Position numbers and translations under genes: made by a program. A stretch of DNA of 64,000 nt from CAWATZ01 sp963784995 (GTDB lineage: Bacteria > Planctomycetota > Planctomycetia > Gemmatales > Gemmataceae): contig CAWATZ010000014.1 of the NCBI GenBank assembly GCA_963784995.1, positions 368,773 through 432,772 of the forward strand. Reading direction: 5' to 3'. Position 1 is the stretch's first letter; each line of letters starts with the position of its first letter. Below are positions 1 to 10,159 of this stretch, in pieces. Under the pieces are notes generated by a model that saw only the letters and a program-made list of their open reading frames with translations, was not told the DNA's origin and made no database searches.

Positions 1-3000
1 AGCCCCGCTCAGATGGAAGGGCTGATCGTCAACCAGTTCGAGCTGAACTTCCAGTACGTCGATGGCGTCAAGAGCGTCGAATCGAAGAGCATCCAGCAGA
101 TCGCCCTGATCAAGATCTCGTTCTATCCGGGCACGGACATGGGTCAGGCAATGTCTGCCGTGGTCGCCCAGGCCAACCGGGCCCAGGCGTTCATGCCTGC
201 CGGGGTGCTGCCACCCCAAATTATGCGCATGGATGCAGGCAGCGTGCCCATCGGCTACCTGGTGCTGACCAGCAAGACCGAATCGCTGGGCATCCTGGCT
301 GACCTGGCCCAGCAGCGCATCCGGCCCCTGCTCCAGGAAAAGGTCCCCGGCACCGTCGGTACTGCACCATTCGGCTCCAACGTCCGCTCCATCGTCGTCA
401 ACGTCGATCCGGTCCGGCTGCGCACCTACAACCTATCCACCGACCACGTGGTCACCGCCCTGATGACCGGCAACGTGATCGTCCCCGCGGGCAACCTGTA
501 CGTCAAGGAACAGATGCCGATGGTGCCCACCAACGCCATGGTCAGCCAGATCGAGGAACTCAAGAAGATCCCGCTCAAGAGCGAGCGCAACGTCTACGTC
601 GGGGACGTGGCCAGCGTCGAGGACAGCACCGACGTCAACTTCGGCTACGCGATGGTCGATGGCCGGCCCGCGGTGTACATCCCGGTGGTCAAGAAGAACA
701 CCGCCTCGACCCTGACCGTGGTGGCCGAAATCCATCGGGCGATGCCCATCTTCAAAGGGGTGCTGCCGGAGAGCGTGGACATTCGCTACGAGTTCGACGA
801 ATCGCCCACCGTGGTCGCGGCCCTCTCCAGCGTGGCGACGGAAGGGGCCATCGGGGCCACGCTCACCGGGCTGATGATCCTGCTGTTCTTGCAGGACTGG
901 CGCAGCGTCATCGTGGTGGTCTTCAACATCCCGATGGCGCTGCTGGGTTCGCTGTTTGCGCTGTGGTGTACCGGCAACACCATCAACATCATGACGCTGG
1001 GCGGCCTGGCCCTGGCCATCGGCATGCTGGTGGACGAGGCCACCGTCTCCATCGAGAACATCCACGTCCAGATGACCCGGACGCCATCGCTGGCCCGCGC
1101 CGTCGAGCGCGGCAGCAACGAGACGGCCGTGGCCCGCTTGCTGGCCATGCTCTGCATCCTGTCGGTGTTCATCCCGGCCTTTATCATGGCCGAGCCGGTG
1201 CGGTCCCTGTTCGTGCCGCTGTCGCTGGCGGTCGGCTTTGCCATGATCACGTCGTACTTCCTGTCCAGCACACTGGTGCCGGTGCTGTCGGTCTGGCTGC
1301 TGAAGCATCACGGCCAGCACGCCGAGCCCGTGGCCGCAGGCGGCTCGCCTGCTGGCCGGCACGCAGGCGAGCCGCCTGCGGCCACGGGCATGGGTCTCTT
1401 CGATCGCTTCCAGGCCCTCTTCACCCGGCTGGTGACCTGGATTGTCCATAACCGCTGGGCGGTCGTCCCCTCCTACCTCGGCATCTGCGCCCTGGTGCTG
1501 CTGGTGGTCGGCACCCAGCTGGGCACCGAGTTGTTCCCCCAGGTCGATTCCGGGGAGTTCGTGCTGCGCTTCCGCATGCCGCCGGGCACCAACTACGAGT
1601 TCACCCGGCAAGCCTGGGTGCGGGCCTTGCAGGTGGTTCAAGAAGAGGCGAAGAACCCCGCCAACGTCAAGATCTCGATGGGCTTCGCCGGCCAGCAGGC
1701 GCCCAACTTCGCCACCAACAACATGCTGCTGTTCATGCACGGCCCCGACGATGGGCAGATGCGGGTCAAGCTGCGCGAGAGCAGCGGCATCCAGCTCTTT
1801 GCGTTCCAGGAACAGCTCCGCAAGGCGCTGCCGGACCGGCTGATTCCCTGGTTCACCGAGGTCTTGCGGAAAGAGGGTTATCCGGCTGACGAAGCAGACA
1901 CGCGGGCTCACCAGATGAAGTTCGCCTTCGAGCCGGGCGACATTGTCAGCGAGGTCATGAGCTTCGGCTCGCCCGCCCCGATCGAGCTGGTCCTGTCCAG
2001 CCCCGACCTGTCCGCCTCGCGCTCCTACGCCACCAAGGTGCTGGCCCAGCTGGGGGAGAACACGTTCCTGCGCGACGTGCAGATCCAGCAGGAACTGGAC
2101 TATCCCACGGTGCCGGTCACCATCAACCGTCAGAAGGCCGGGCTGAGCGGACTGGACACCAAGCAGGTCGGGCAATCGGTGCTGGTGACCACTTCGTCCA
2201 GCCGGATGGTGGCCCGCAACTTCTGGCAAGACAAGAAGGGAGTCAGCTACCAGGTGCAGGTGCAGGTGCCGATCCAGCGCATGAATTCCCCGAGCCAGGT
2301 CGAGACGGTGCCGCTGGAGCCGATCTCGCCCCTGGTCAACCTGATGGTGCGCGACGTGGCCGAGGTCGGCACGGGCGTCGTGCCCGGCGAATACGATCGC
2401 CTGTCGATGCAGCGCTACCTGAGCATCACCGCCAACGTCCAGGGCGAGGACCTGGGCCGGGCCGCCCGGCAGCTGGGCCAATCCCTGGAGAAGGCCGGCA
2501 AGCCGCCCCACGGCGTGTTCGTGGTCAGTCGCGGCCAGGTGAAGCCCATGGAGGAGATGTTCAAGTCGCTGGCCATCGGCCTGACCATCGCGGTGGGGGT
2601 CATCCTGGTGCTGCTCACCGCCTACTTCCAGTCGTTTCGCCTGGCCCTGGCCTCCGTCAGCGCCGTGCCCGGCGTCCTCAGCGGCGTCGCTCTGATACTG
2701 TATTTCACGGGGACGACGCTGAACATCGAATCGTTCATGGGCACGATCATGAGCATCGGCGTCTCGGTGTCCAACTCGGTGATGCTGGTCACGTTCACCG
2801 CCCGCGACTGGATTGAAGGGATGCGGTCCGATCAGGCGGCCGTGCGGGGGGCCCGGGAACGGCTCCGGCCGATCCTGATGACGGCCTGCGCCATGATCGT
2901 CGGCATGGTGCCGATGTCGCTGGCCCTGGAGGCGGGCAGCCAGATGCAGGCCCCGCTGGGCCGGGCCGTCATCGGCGGCCTGCTGGTGTCCACCTTCACC

Positions 3001-3141
3001 ACGCTGCTGATCCTTCCTGCTATCTTCGCGGTGGTGATCGGCCACGGCAAACACCGCTCTCCCTCGCTGCATCCCGACGACCCCGAGAGCAAACACCATC
3101 ACCCGCAATCGAGCCCGCACCAAGAGGGGATTCACGAATGA
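1..3141 (+). CDS. RND-family efflux permease (AcrB/CzcA-like), 5' end outside window
   Basis: Inner-membrane proton-driven pump of the RND superfamily, which exports drugs or metals together with a membrane-fusion protein and an outer-membrane channel. The frame is open from base 1, so the N-terminus (roughly the first transmembrane helix) lies before the window. Visible are the first periplasmic porter part, the transmembrane bundle with the TM4 motif GMLVDEATV (about 1021-1050; the family usually has DD, here DE), a second porter half, and a closing membrane block with GTIMSIGVSVSNSVML-type sequence near 2740-2790. The stop overlaps the next start (ATGA), so it is translationally coupled to the adaptor gene. 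A perfect hairpin in the central loop adds about 20 alanine/glycine/proline-rich residues. Whether the substrate is a drug or a metal cannot be told; confidence in the family is high. Confidence 0.95.
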   Translation, partial: SPAQMEGLIVNQFELNFQYVDGVKSVESKSIQQIALIKISFYPGTDMGQAMSAVVAQANRAQAFMPAGVLPPQIMRMDAGSVPIGYLVLTSKTESLGILADLAQQRIRPLLQEKVPGTVGTAPFGSNVRSIVVNVDPVRLRTYNLSTDHVVTALMTGNVIVPAGNLYVKEQMPMVPTNAMVSQIEELKKIPLKSERNVYVGDVASVEDSTDVNFGYAMVDGRPAVYIPVVKKNTASTLTVVAEIHRAMPIFKGVLPESVDIRYEFDESPTVVAALSSVATEGAIGATLTGLMILLFLQDWRSVIVVVFNIPMALLGSLFALWCTGNTINIMTLGGLALAIGMLVDEATVSIENIHVQMTRTPSLARAVERGSNETAVARLLAMLCILSVFIPAFIMAEPVRSLFVPLSLAVGFAMITSYFLSSTLVPVLSVWLLKHHGQHAEPVAAGGSPAGRHAGEPPAATGMGLFDRFQALFTRLVTWIVHNRWAVVPSYLGICALVLLVVGTQLGTELFPQVDSGEFVLRFRMPPGTNYEFTRQAWVRALQVVQEEAKNPANVKISMGFAGQQAPNFATNNMLLFMHGPDDGQMRVKLRESSGIQLFAFQEQLRKALPDRLIPWFTEVLRKEGYPADEADTRAHQMKFAFEPGDIVSEVMSFGSPAPIELVLSSPDLSASRSYATKVLAQLGENTFLRDVQIQQELDYPTVPVTINRQKAGLSGLDTKQVGQSVLVTTSSSRMVARNFWQDKKGVSYQVQVQVPIQRMNSPSQVETVPLEPISPLVNLMVRDVAEVGTGVVPGEYDRLSMQRYLSITANVQGEDLGRAARQLGQSLEKAGKPPHGVFVVSRGQVKPMEEMFKSLAIGLTIAVGVILVLLTAYFQSFRLALASVSAVPGVLSGVALILYFTGTTLNIESFMGTIMSIGVSVSNSVMLVTFTARDWIEGMRSDQAAVRGARERLRPILMTACAMIVGMVPMSLALEAGSQMQAPLGRAVIGGLLVSTFTTLLILPAIFAVVIGHGKHRSPSLHPDDPESKHHHPQSSPHQEGIHE
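1327..1388. repeat. 62-bp perfect palindrome inside the RND gene
   Basis: Two perfectly complementary 26-bp arms (1327-1352 and 1363-1388) surround a 10-base loop. It is read in frame and encodes a Gly/Ala/Pro-rich linker between a membrane segment and the next helix start. The sequence does not fit RND conservation on either side and looks inserted. Confidence 0.85.
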
Positions 3142-4514
3142 ACCGGAGCCTGCATTCCTCTTTTCGCGTTTGTCTGGTGGTTTCGCTGTCTGCCCTGGCG
3201 GCGGGTTGCGGCGACTCAGCCCAAACCGACCTCGCCGATCAGCGCCGAGCCGCACGTGCGTCTGGTCCGGCCCGAGAAGCGCACCATCGAGCGCGAGGTG
3301 GAGCAGCCGGGGTTTATCGAGGCCTATGAGCAGACGTCGCTGTATGCCAAGCTCGCGGGCTACGTCAGGAAGTGGAACGTGGACATCGGCGACCCCATCG
3401 AGGAAAACCAGATCCTTGCCGAGATCGCCATTCCGGAGCTGGAGGCCGAGTACCGCGAGAAAAAAGCCCAGACCGCTCTGGACGTGGTCATGGTCCAGGT
3501 GGCCGAGGAACTGGTGAGTGTGGCGGACCACAACTGGAAGGTGGCGAAAGCTCAGACCCAGGAGGCTCGTGCCAAAATCGACAAGGTCCTGGCGGACGTT
3601 GAGCGCTGGCAATCGGAAGTCAAGCGGTTAAGCAGCGTGACAGACGTGATCGACCGGCAGGTGCTGGAGGAGTCGAAAAAACAGCTGAAATCTTACCTGG
3701 CCGGTCAGGAAATGGCCCAGGCCGGCGTGCGGGCCGCCGAAGCCACGGAGCTGGCGCCAAGGCCGACTGGAGCAAGGCCCAGGTGGACGTGACCGCGGCC
3801 CGGGCTCGGGCCCTGGTGAGCCAGGAGGCGGAGGCACGCCTCAAGGCGCTGGTTGGTTACACGCGCATCGTCGCTCCCTACAAGGGCGTGGTGGTGATCC
3901 GCAATGCGAACACGGGCGATTACGTTCAGCCCGGGTCGGGTGATCTGTCCGACGCCGCCCGGGACCGCTCCGCGACCAGGGGAGGCCTGCCCATCTACGT
4001 CGTGGCCCGCACGGACAAGGTGCGCGTCTACGTGGACGTGCCCGAGATCGGAGCGGACCTGGTCAAGGTGGGCAGCAAGGCGACCGTCCGGATCCAGGCA
4101 GAGAATTACGCGGAGATCCCCGGTGAAGTGACGCGGACGTCCTGGGCGTTGCGGGCCCAGAGCCGGACCCTGCGGGCCGAAATTGATTTGCCCAACCCGG
4201 ACGCCCGGATGCTGCCGGGGACGTACGCCACGGGCGTGATTCCGATTCGACGCAGCGAGGTCCGCAGCGTGCCGAGCAGTGCCGTCGTCATGCTGGGCAA
4301 TCAGAATTACTGCTATCTCTACGAGAAAGGCAAGGCCGTCCAGACGGCCGTGCAAACGGGAATCAGCGACGGCAAATGGGTGGAAGTCGTCCGCAAGCGA
4401 GTGGAGAACAAGTGGATGGCGTTCACCGGGGACGAGCAGGTGATCCTGGGCGACCTGGGCGAGCTGTCGGATGGGTTGCCGGTTCGGGTCTCGGAATCAA
4501 TCCGAAAACCGTGA
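3138..4514 (+). CDS. RND periplasmic adaptor (HlyD/MFP) lipoprotein, two apparent frameshifts
   Basis: Membrane-fusion protein linking the upstream pump to an outer-membrane channel. It starts at the ATG overlapping the permease stop and opens with a lipoprotein signal peptide ending LAAGC. Three frames carry the protein: signal peptide (3138 to about 3215), then a lipoyl-like half and alpha-hairpin (to about 3760), then the second lipoyl half and beta-barrel (to 4514). One extra base near 3215 and one missing base near 3763 explain this; correcting both gives a continuous protein of about 458 residues, normal for the family. The compensating indels and clean conservation on both sides favour sequence errors over decay. 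It forms an operon with the permease; no outer-membrane factor gene follows. Confidence 0.85.
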
Positions 4515-4530
4515 TGGCAGATAGGATGAA

Positions 4531-4857
4531 TCAACTGCTCGCGTGGAAGTCGAGTTGGACGTTGTCTAAAACGGGCTTGTCCCACTCGGGCCGATTCTCC
4601 TGGATTCGCTTGAAGAGCAAGGTGTCAATGCCCGAATCCCGCAAAGCTCCGGAGCCGTCTGGAAACCATCCAAAGATCTTGTACCCTTGCCCTTCTGTGA
4701 AGCAGAAGGCAGCGGAGAAGTACCTGACCAGGAGCTGACGATCCACTGTCTCGGGTCCAAGTTCCGCGACAACCGCGCGAAGCATCACGGACGGTTGATC
4801 TCCTCTCCGCGCCATTGATCGCAGCAATTCGACCAGGTCTCTGTGAAGAAGGATCAC
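4531..4857 (-). CDS. Hypothetical protein, coupled to upstream gene
   Basis: Unrecognised protein of about 108 residues. The best start is GTG at 4857, six bases after an AAGGAG ribosome site that overlaps the end of the upstream gene; a TTG one codon earlier is possible. It has no signal peptide or membrane segment. The N-terminus is basic and helical, and the C-terminus is rich in aromatic and acidic residues. The 12-base gap to the gene at 4870-5334 implies co-translation, an arrangement typical of toxin-immunity or other two-protein modules, but no family is recognised. It converges with the RND operon. Confidence 0.6.
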   Translation of the reverse strand: MILLHRDLVELLRSMARRGDQPSVMLRAVVAELGPETVDRQLLVRYFSAAFCFTEGQGYKIFGWFPDGSGALRDSGIDTLLFKRIQENRPEWDKPVLDNVQLDFHASS

Positions 4858-4869
4858 CAACCGCTCCTT

Positions 4870-5334
4870 TCAGGGCAAGAACACGACGTCCACCGACACG
4901 TATTGTCCAGGACTGCCCTGTGCGTCAAGGCAATGACATCGACTAAAGCCCTTGCTCTTTGCCAGCTGGTACGTCCAAGTTTGCTTGGATGCCTCTTCGA
5001 GCGTCATCTTGTTTCCTGCGGTCAATCTGTTCACCGTGTCCAGGTTGTCACCCGAGGTCCAGTCACCCCTGATGCCACGGATCGTGACTTTTTTCTCCTG
5101 AACGAAGTAATCCCAGGCGGTCTGGAATAGCCACCATCCCGGACAGCCGGTCCGATCTTTCGGGAGGTTCTCCACGTAGAAATGGAGATAGCCCATTCCC
5201 GTAATGTCCGCCATGATAAAGTTCCGCCGTTTCTTCTTGTTCTGCAAATAGTAGACGGTGGCGGTAGCTGCTTGGAGTTCCGGTTCGCAATCAACCGCGC
5301 CGCCAGGAGGACAAGGAACAGCGGGGTCACTCAT
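4870..5334 (-). CDS. Hypothetical protein, possible effector/toxin-like domain
   Basis: Unrecognised 154-residue protein. ATG at 5334 is used here because the preceding codons overlap the PQQ gene in another frame; an internal ATG at 5214 would give 114 residues. The C-terminal 100 residues are Trp/Gly-rich (segments such as GDWTSGDNLDTVNRL, TWTYQLAKSKGF and GSPGQYVSVDVVFLP) and resemble compact secreted-effector C-terminal domains in style; this is an impression, not a family assignment. It ends TGA directly before the ribosome site of the 108-residue gene downstream, and together they look like a two-gene unit appended to the end of the PQQ/dehydrogenase operon. Confidence 0.55.
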   Translation of the reverse strand: MSDPAVPCPPGGAVDCEPELQAATATVYYLQNKKKRRNFIMADITGMGYLHFYVENLPKDRTGCPGWWLFQTAWDYFVQEKKVTIRGIRGDWTSGDNLDTVNRLTAGNKMTLEEASKQTWTYQLAKSKGFSRCHCLDAQGSPGQYVSVDVVFLP

Positions 5335-5356
5335 GTTCTGCAAACACAGCGAGGGA

Positions 5357-6550
5357 TTACTTCTTCTCCCCGAAGCAGTACACCGTTCCTTTCTGCGTCC
5401 CCACCACCAGCCGCCCCTCGGCCACGGCCGGCGAGCCGGAGACGGGGCTGTCCAGCGTGATCTTCTCGATCTCCTTCCCCTTGGCCAGGTCCAGCACGTA
5501 GAGGTTGCCATCCAGCGACCCGGCATAGACGCGCTCGCCGACAATCACCGGCGACGCATCGACCCGCCCGCCCGTGAGGAAGCTCCAGACGACTTCGCCC
5601 TTCTTCCGGTCCAGAGCGTAGATGCGCTTGTCCCGGCTGCCGACCACGACCAGGTTCCCGGCCACGGCCGCGGAGGCGTAGAAGGCTTGCGGTCGGTTCG
5701 CGGCCTGGAAGCTCCACAGCACCTGGCCCTTCTTCCAGTCCACCCCGTGGACCTCGTTGGTCATCGTGCCGACGTACAAGTGGTCGCCGACCACCGCCGC
5801 CGAGGCCGCCGCCTGGCCGCCCAGGTCGATCTTCGACAGCTCCTTGCCCTCTTTCAGATCGATCACGTGGACCGCACTGTCGCAGCCAGCCGCGAACGTC
5901 TTGCCGTCGGCCACCGCCGGGGTGCCGTTGACCGGCCCCTCCGTCTTGACCTTCCACTTCAGCTTGCCCTGCCGGTCCAGGCAGTAAAGCGTCTCATCGA
6001 AGGAGCCGAACAGCACCCGGTCGTCCGCGAAGTTCGCCCCCGACACAATCTCGGCGTCGGTGTCAAAGGTCCAGCTCTTGTCGCCGTTCGCGGCTTTGAC
6101 ACAGTGGAACTTCCCCTCGGAGTCGCCGACAAAGACCAGCCCGTTGCGCACGGCCGGGGCCGCCTTGAGCGGGCCGGCCTTGTACTTCCATTTTTCCTTG
6201 CCGCCGGCCAGATCGATGGCGTACAGGTGCTCGTCCATCGAGCCAACGTAAACGACCCCATCAACCACGGCCGGGGCGCTCTCGATGCTGTCCTTGGTCT
6301 GGAAGGTCCACAGCTGAGTCAACTTGGCGGGCAGGGTGGTCCCGGCAACGCCGGTCTGCAGGGCATTGCCGCGGAAGATGGGCCAATCCCGATTGACCGG
6401 CGCGCGTACGGTGGCACCCGGATCACTTTTCGGAGCGTCCGCCGGCCCGGCAACCGCCTGCAACTCCAGATTGCCGGGCATTCGCCCACAGGCAGGCAGA
6501 CAGAGGAACAGCGTTCCCAACAGCAACAGACGAGGACGGATAAACCGCAT
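5357..6550 (-). CDS. PQQ-like beta-propeller lipoprotein (small)
   Basis: Exported 397-residue beta-propeller of the PQQ-like (BamB/quinoprotein-type) repeat family. The lipoprotein signal peptide ends LPAC. The rest is about seven repeats of the form 'G-x-VYVGS-x-D-x-x-LYALD-x-x-GKxxW', which form propeller blades; the catalytic Asp/Asn-Ca2+ site of true PQQ dehydrogenases is not evident, so a binding or scaffolding role is more likely. A GGAGGG ribosome site sits five bases before the ATG. It lies 24 bases after the iron alcohol dehydrogenase and probably shares its transcript. It is shorter than, and distinct from, the three PQQ paralogues at 11.3-16.6 kb. Confidence 0.85.
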   Translation of the reverse strand: MRFIRPRLLLLGTLFLCLPACGRMPGNLELQAVAGPADAPKSDPGATVRAPVNRDWPIFRGNALQTGVAGTTLPAKLTQLWTFQTKDSIESAPAVVDGVVYVGSMDEHLYAIDLAGGKEKWKYKAGPLKAAPAVRNGLVFVGDSEGKFHCVKAANGDKSWTFDTDAEIVSGANFADDRVLFGSFDETLYCLDRQGKLKWKVKTEGPVNGTPAVADGKTFAAGCDSAVHVIDLKEGKELSKIDLGGQAAASAAVVGDHLYVGTMTNEVHGVDWKKGQVLWSFQAANRPQAFYASAAVAGNLVVVGSRDKRIYALDRKKGEVVWSFLTGGRVDASPVIVGERVYAGSLDGNLYVLDLAKGKEIEKITLDSPVSGSPAVAEGRLVVGTQKGTVYCFGEKK

Positions 6551-6574
6551 GGTGTCCCTCCAGAAATTGGGGCG

Positions 6575-7777
<1,203 letters not shown>

Positions 7778-7834
7778 GTTTGTTTCAATCCTCGCCCGGC
7801 CCCGAAAGGACCGGGCGCCCAAGTTATCCCCTTT

Positions 7835-7886
7835 CTCCAGGCCGCTTGCGGCTTAGCGCGAACGCTAAGCCGCAAGCGGCCTGGAG
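7835..7886. repeat. Perfect 24-bp-arm palindrome between the two dehydrogenase genes
   Basis: Arms 7835-7858 and 7863-7886 are perfectly complementary around a CGAA loop. It lies ten bases beyond the aldehyde dehydrogenase stop. It could attenuate transcription into the alcohol dehydrogenase gene, though it has no run of T, so a REP/MITE-like repeat is equally likely. Confidence 0.85.
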
Positions 7887-7895
7887 GACAGACAC

Positions 7896-9341
7896 TTACA
7901 CGCCCAGCATCTTGCTGTCAAACTGGAACGCCCGGGCCCGGAACAGGAAATCAACAATACTGCCCTCGTGCGGTTGCAGCCAGTTCAGTTTGATCGTCGG
8001 CAGCGGTCCAATGTTCAGCCGATCGATGTGGATCGCGTCGAGCAGGGCCCGCTGGAACTTCTTGTCCTCGGTGATTGCCGAGCAGACCAGCGTCCCGCCG
8101 AGCGACTCCAGCATCTTCTCCTGCGGACACTGCACCACGGTCACAAACGGGAACATGAACTCCTTCTTGGCGACCGCCTTGTCCGGCGACTCGCAGTGGA
8201 TGACGGTCGGCCGGAGGTAGTCGCAGCGTTCCTTCTTGACGAGGCGCGGCCCGAACTTGGCGGTCATGTCAGTGACGCCGGGCTCCTTGACGTCCTTGTC
8301 GATGTCCGCGTTGATGGCGTCGGCCTGGCCGGGCACCGTGAAGGCGGCCAGGGCCGCCTTGGGATCTTCCGGGGGCAGCGGCTGGACCGGGCCCATGCGC
8401 TCGGCGATGGCCTCGGCGATGGCTTTCGTGTGCCGGGACGCCCAGATGCCGGAGCAGTTGATGCAGCCCCGGCCGCTGTTGACCAGTACGCTGTCCACCA
8501 TGATGTCGAGATACTTCTGCCAGCTGTCCACCACGTCGTCGCCCAGGATGATCTTGCTGAAACCCGGCCCATGGACCTGGACGTTGGGGTTGCCGCGATA
8601 GCGCTCGACCGTGGCGGTGCTGCCGAAGATCAGGGCCCGCTGGCAGTTGTTGAGCACGGCCGCGCCGACCTCGGCGGCGCGCTCCAGGCCCGACGGGTAG
8701 ATGGCGATGGCCTGCTTGGGCACGCCGGCCTGGATGAAGGCCTGGGCCATGCGGTACGGCGTCCACGGTTCCTGCGGGCCCGGCTTGAGGACCAGGCCGA
8801 TTTGCAGGGGGATGATCGGCAGCCAAAGGGTGTGAACCCCGGGCGAGTTGCTCGGCAGCACCAGGCCGAGGACCGGCGATTGCGCCTGGTAGCTGATCGG
8901 CACGCCGCGCGACTCGACGCCGTGGCCGCGGGTCAGGACGTTGAGGTCCAGGCCGCGCGTCAGGCAGTCGAGGATGTTCTCCATCTGGTTCAGCACAAAG
9001 TGGTTCTTCTCCATGTTGAACCGGCACATGTGCTCGGGCAGCCCGGTGGTGGCCGACTGCATGCGGGCAAAGTCGTCCGGGCTCTGGGTGCTGTCGCCCA
9101 GGGGCAGGGTGCCCTTGACGTACAGGTCGGCCGCCTTCTTGATCATCTGCATGAGGTCCTTGATGGGGATCTCGCGCAGGACGTTGCGGGCGCGCTGGGT
9201 GTGCCGCATGTCGCGCTCGACCAGGGAGCCGTTGGCCCGGCTGACGTCCGCCAGCGGCTCGCCGGTGGCGAAATGGACAACGGGGTCGGCCTCCATGCTC
9301 TTGTACGGTTCGCCCCAGCGGGAAATCGGGATGTGCAACAT
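7896..9341 (-). CDS. Aldehyde dehydrogenase-fold oxidoreductase (acyl reductase candidate)
   Basis: Member of the aldehyde dehydrogenase superfamily, 481 residues, a usual length. The nucleotide-binding stretch LPSNSPGVHTLWLP...LKPGPQEPWTPY spans about 162-195, an FGST-type loop lies near 239, and the catalytic thiol is probably Cys293 or Cys296 in GRGCINCSG. The classical ALDH glutamate motif is not obvious, and the segment around the cysteine departs from the usual GQxC, as in acyl-reductase branches such as LuxC. It lies between DUF4058 plus an acyl-activating enzyme upstream and an iron alcohol dehydrogenase downstream, so reduction of an activated acyl group to an aldehyde is a plausible role; plain aldehyde oxidation is the alternative. 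Confidence 0.85.
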   Translation of the reverse strand: MLHIPISRWGEPYKSMEADPVVHFATGEPLADVSRANGSLVERDMRHTQRARNVLREIPIKDLMQMIKKAADLYVKGTLPLGDSTQSPDDFARMQSATTGLPEHMCRFNMEKNHFVLNQMENILDCLTRGLDLNVLTRGHGVESRGVPISYQAQSPVLGLVLPSNSPGVHTLWLPIIPLQIGLVLKPGPQEPWTPYRMAQAFIQAGVPKQAIAIYPSGLERAAEVGAAVLNNCQRALIFGSTATVERYRGNPNVQVHGPGFSKIILGDDVVDSWQKYLDIMVDSVLVNSGRGCINCSGIWASRHTKAIAEAIAERMGPVQPLPPEDPKAALAAFTVPGQADAINADIDKDVKEPGVTDMTAKFGPRLVKKERCDYLRPTVIHCESPDKAVAKKEFMFPFVTVVQCPQEKMLESLGGTLVCSAITEDKKFQRALLDAIHIDRLNIGPLPTIKLNWLQPHEGSIVDFLFRARAFQFDSKMLGV

Positions 9342-9363
9342 GGGTGGTTGTCCTTTGTGGTTG

Positions 9364-10143
9364 TCAGGGGTGGCCGGTTCGTTTGGCCGCGAGCAACTCG
9401 CGGGCCCAGGTAGCGTCCGGTTCGGTTAGAGGCGGGTTCGGTGGTTTGTTGTAGTTCAGTTCGCGCCTGTACCCCGCACTGTCGTAGGCAGCATCCAGAC
9501 AGTCGTGGAGAGCGATCAGGACGTCCGCGTCAGGCGCATTCAACGGGATTGGAACGGTGGGCAGCGGATCACGGACGGAGAAGGGCCAGGTGACGGCCTT
9601 CGGTCGTTCCGCCGCCCGGCTGACCATGACGTAATAGTCCGTCCGAGGTGCCGGCGGAATCCCCCAGGGCAGCCGCTCTCCCTTTCGCAGCAGGTCCATC
9701 TCCACCAGGTTTACCCCCGTGGCCAGGTATTCGCAGCGCTTCAGCAAGTACGCCTCTCGGTCCTTGCCTTTCGTCTTGTTGGTGGGGCTCAAGAGCTCGA
9801 TCACCGTCACCAGGCGGCGATCCTGGCTGTCCACGATCTTCAAATACGGACTGCCCTTTTCACTCAGAGACGGCAGGACAATCTCCACGGGAGTCGTGGC
9901 CACTCCGGGTTGTCCTGCCTGGCTGACGCCCTCTCCCGTGAAGCCAATGTCCGGCTTCGTCAGCGCTCGCGTCTCCCCGTCCTCCTCCTGAACCCAGACG
10001 TAGCGATCCGCCAGGATGGCGTAGCCTTCTGGCAATCGCCGGTTCAGCTCCGCACGAATGCTGACGATGAAGGTTAGGTGGAAGTCCGGCCACAGCCAGG
10101 GGTCTTCCAGGTAGGGGTCCATCCCCGGAAACGGCGACGGCAT
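9364..10143 (-). CDS. DUF4058 family protein
   Basis: Soluble 259-residue protein of the DUF4058 family, frequent in planctomycetes and cyanobacteria and of unknown function. The hallmark MPSPFPGMDPYLE opens the protein, which fixes the start at 10143, and VIELLSPTNKTKG in the middle is the conserved core, with a PD-(D/E)XK-like look. It sits 22 bases upstream of the aldehyde dehydrogenase and 16 bases after the acyl-activating enzyme, so it is carried in the same transcript, although families of this type are usually scattered single genes and a functional link is not implied. Confidence 0.9.
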   Translation of the reverse strand: MPSPFPGMDPYLEDPWLWPDFHLTFIVSIRAELNRRLPEGYAILADRYVWVQEEDGETRALTKPDIGFTGEGVSQAGQPGVATTPVEIVLPSLSEKGSPYLKIVDSQDRRLVTVIELLSPTNKTKGKDREAYLLKRCEYLATGVNLVEMDLLRKGERLPWGIPPAPRTDYYVMVSRAAERPKAVTWPFSVRDPLPTVPIPLNAPDADVLIALHDCLDAAYDSAGYRRELNYNKPPNPPLTEPDATWARELLAAKRTGHP

Positions 10144-10159
10144 CGTTCTTGCCTCCTGC

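Noticed and set aside
433..3612. A ~1,050-codon open frame antisense to the RND pump
   Set aside because: Composition is His/Gln/Arg/Asp-rich without domains, typical of the reverse frame of a GC-rich gene; the plus-strand RND protein explains the region.
7835..7886. Palindrome considered as an intrinsic terminator
   Set aside because: No following T-run on either strand; kept as a repeat only.
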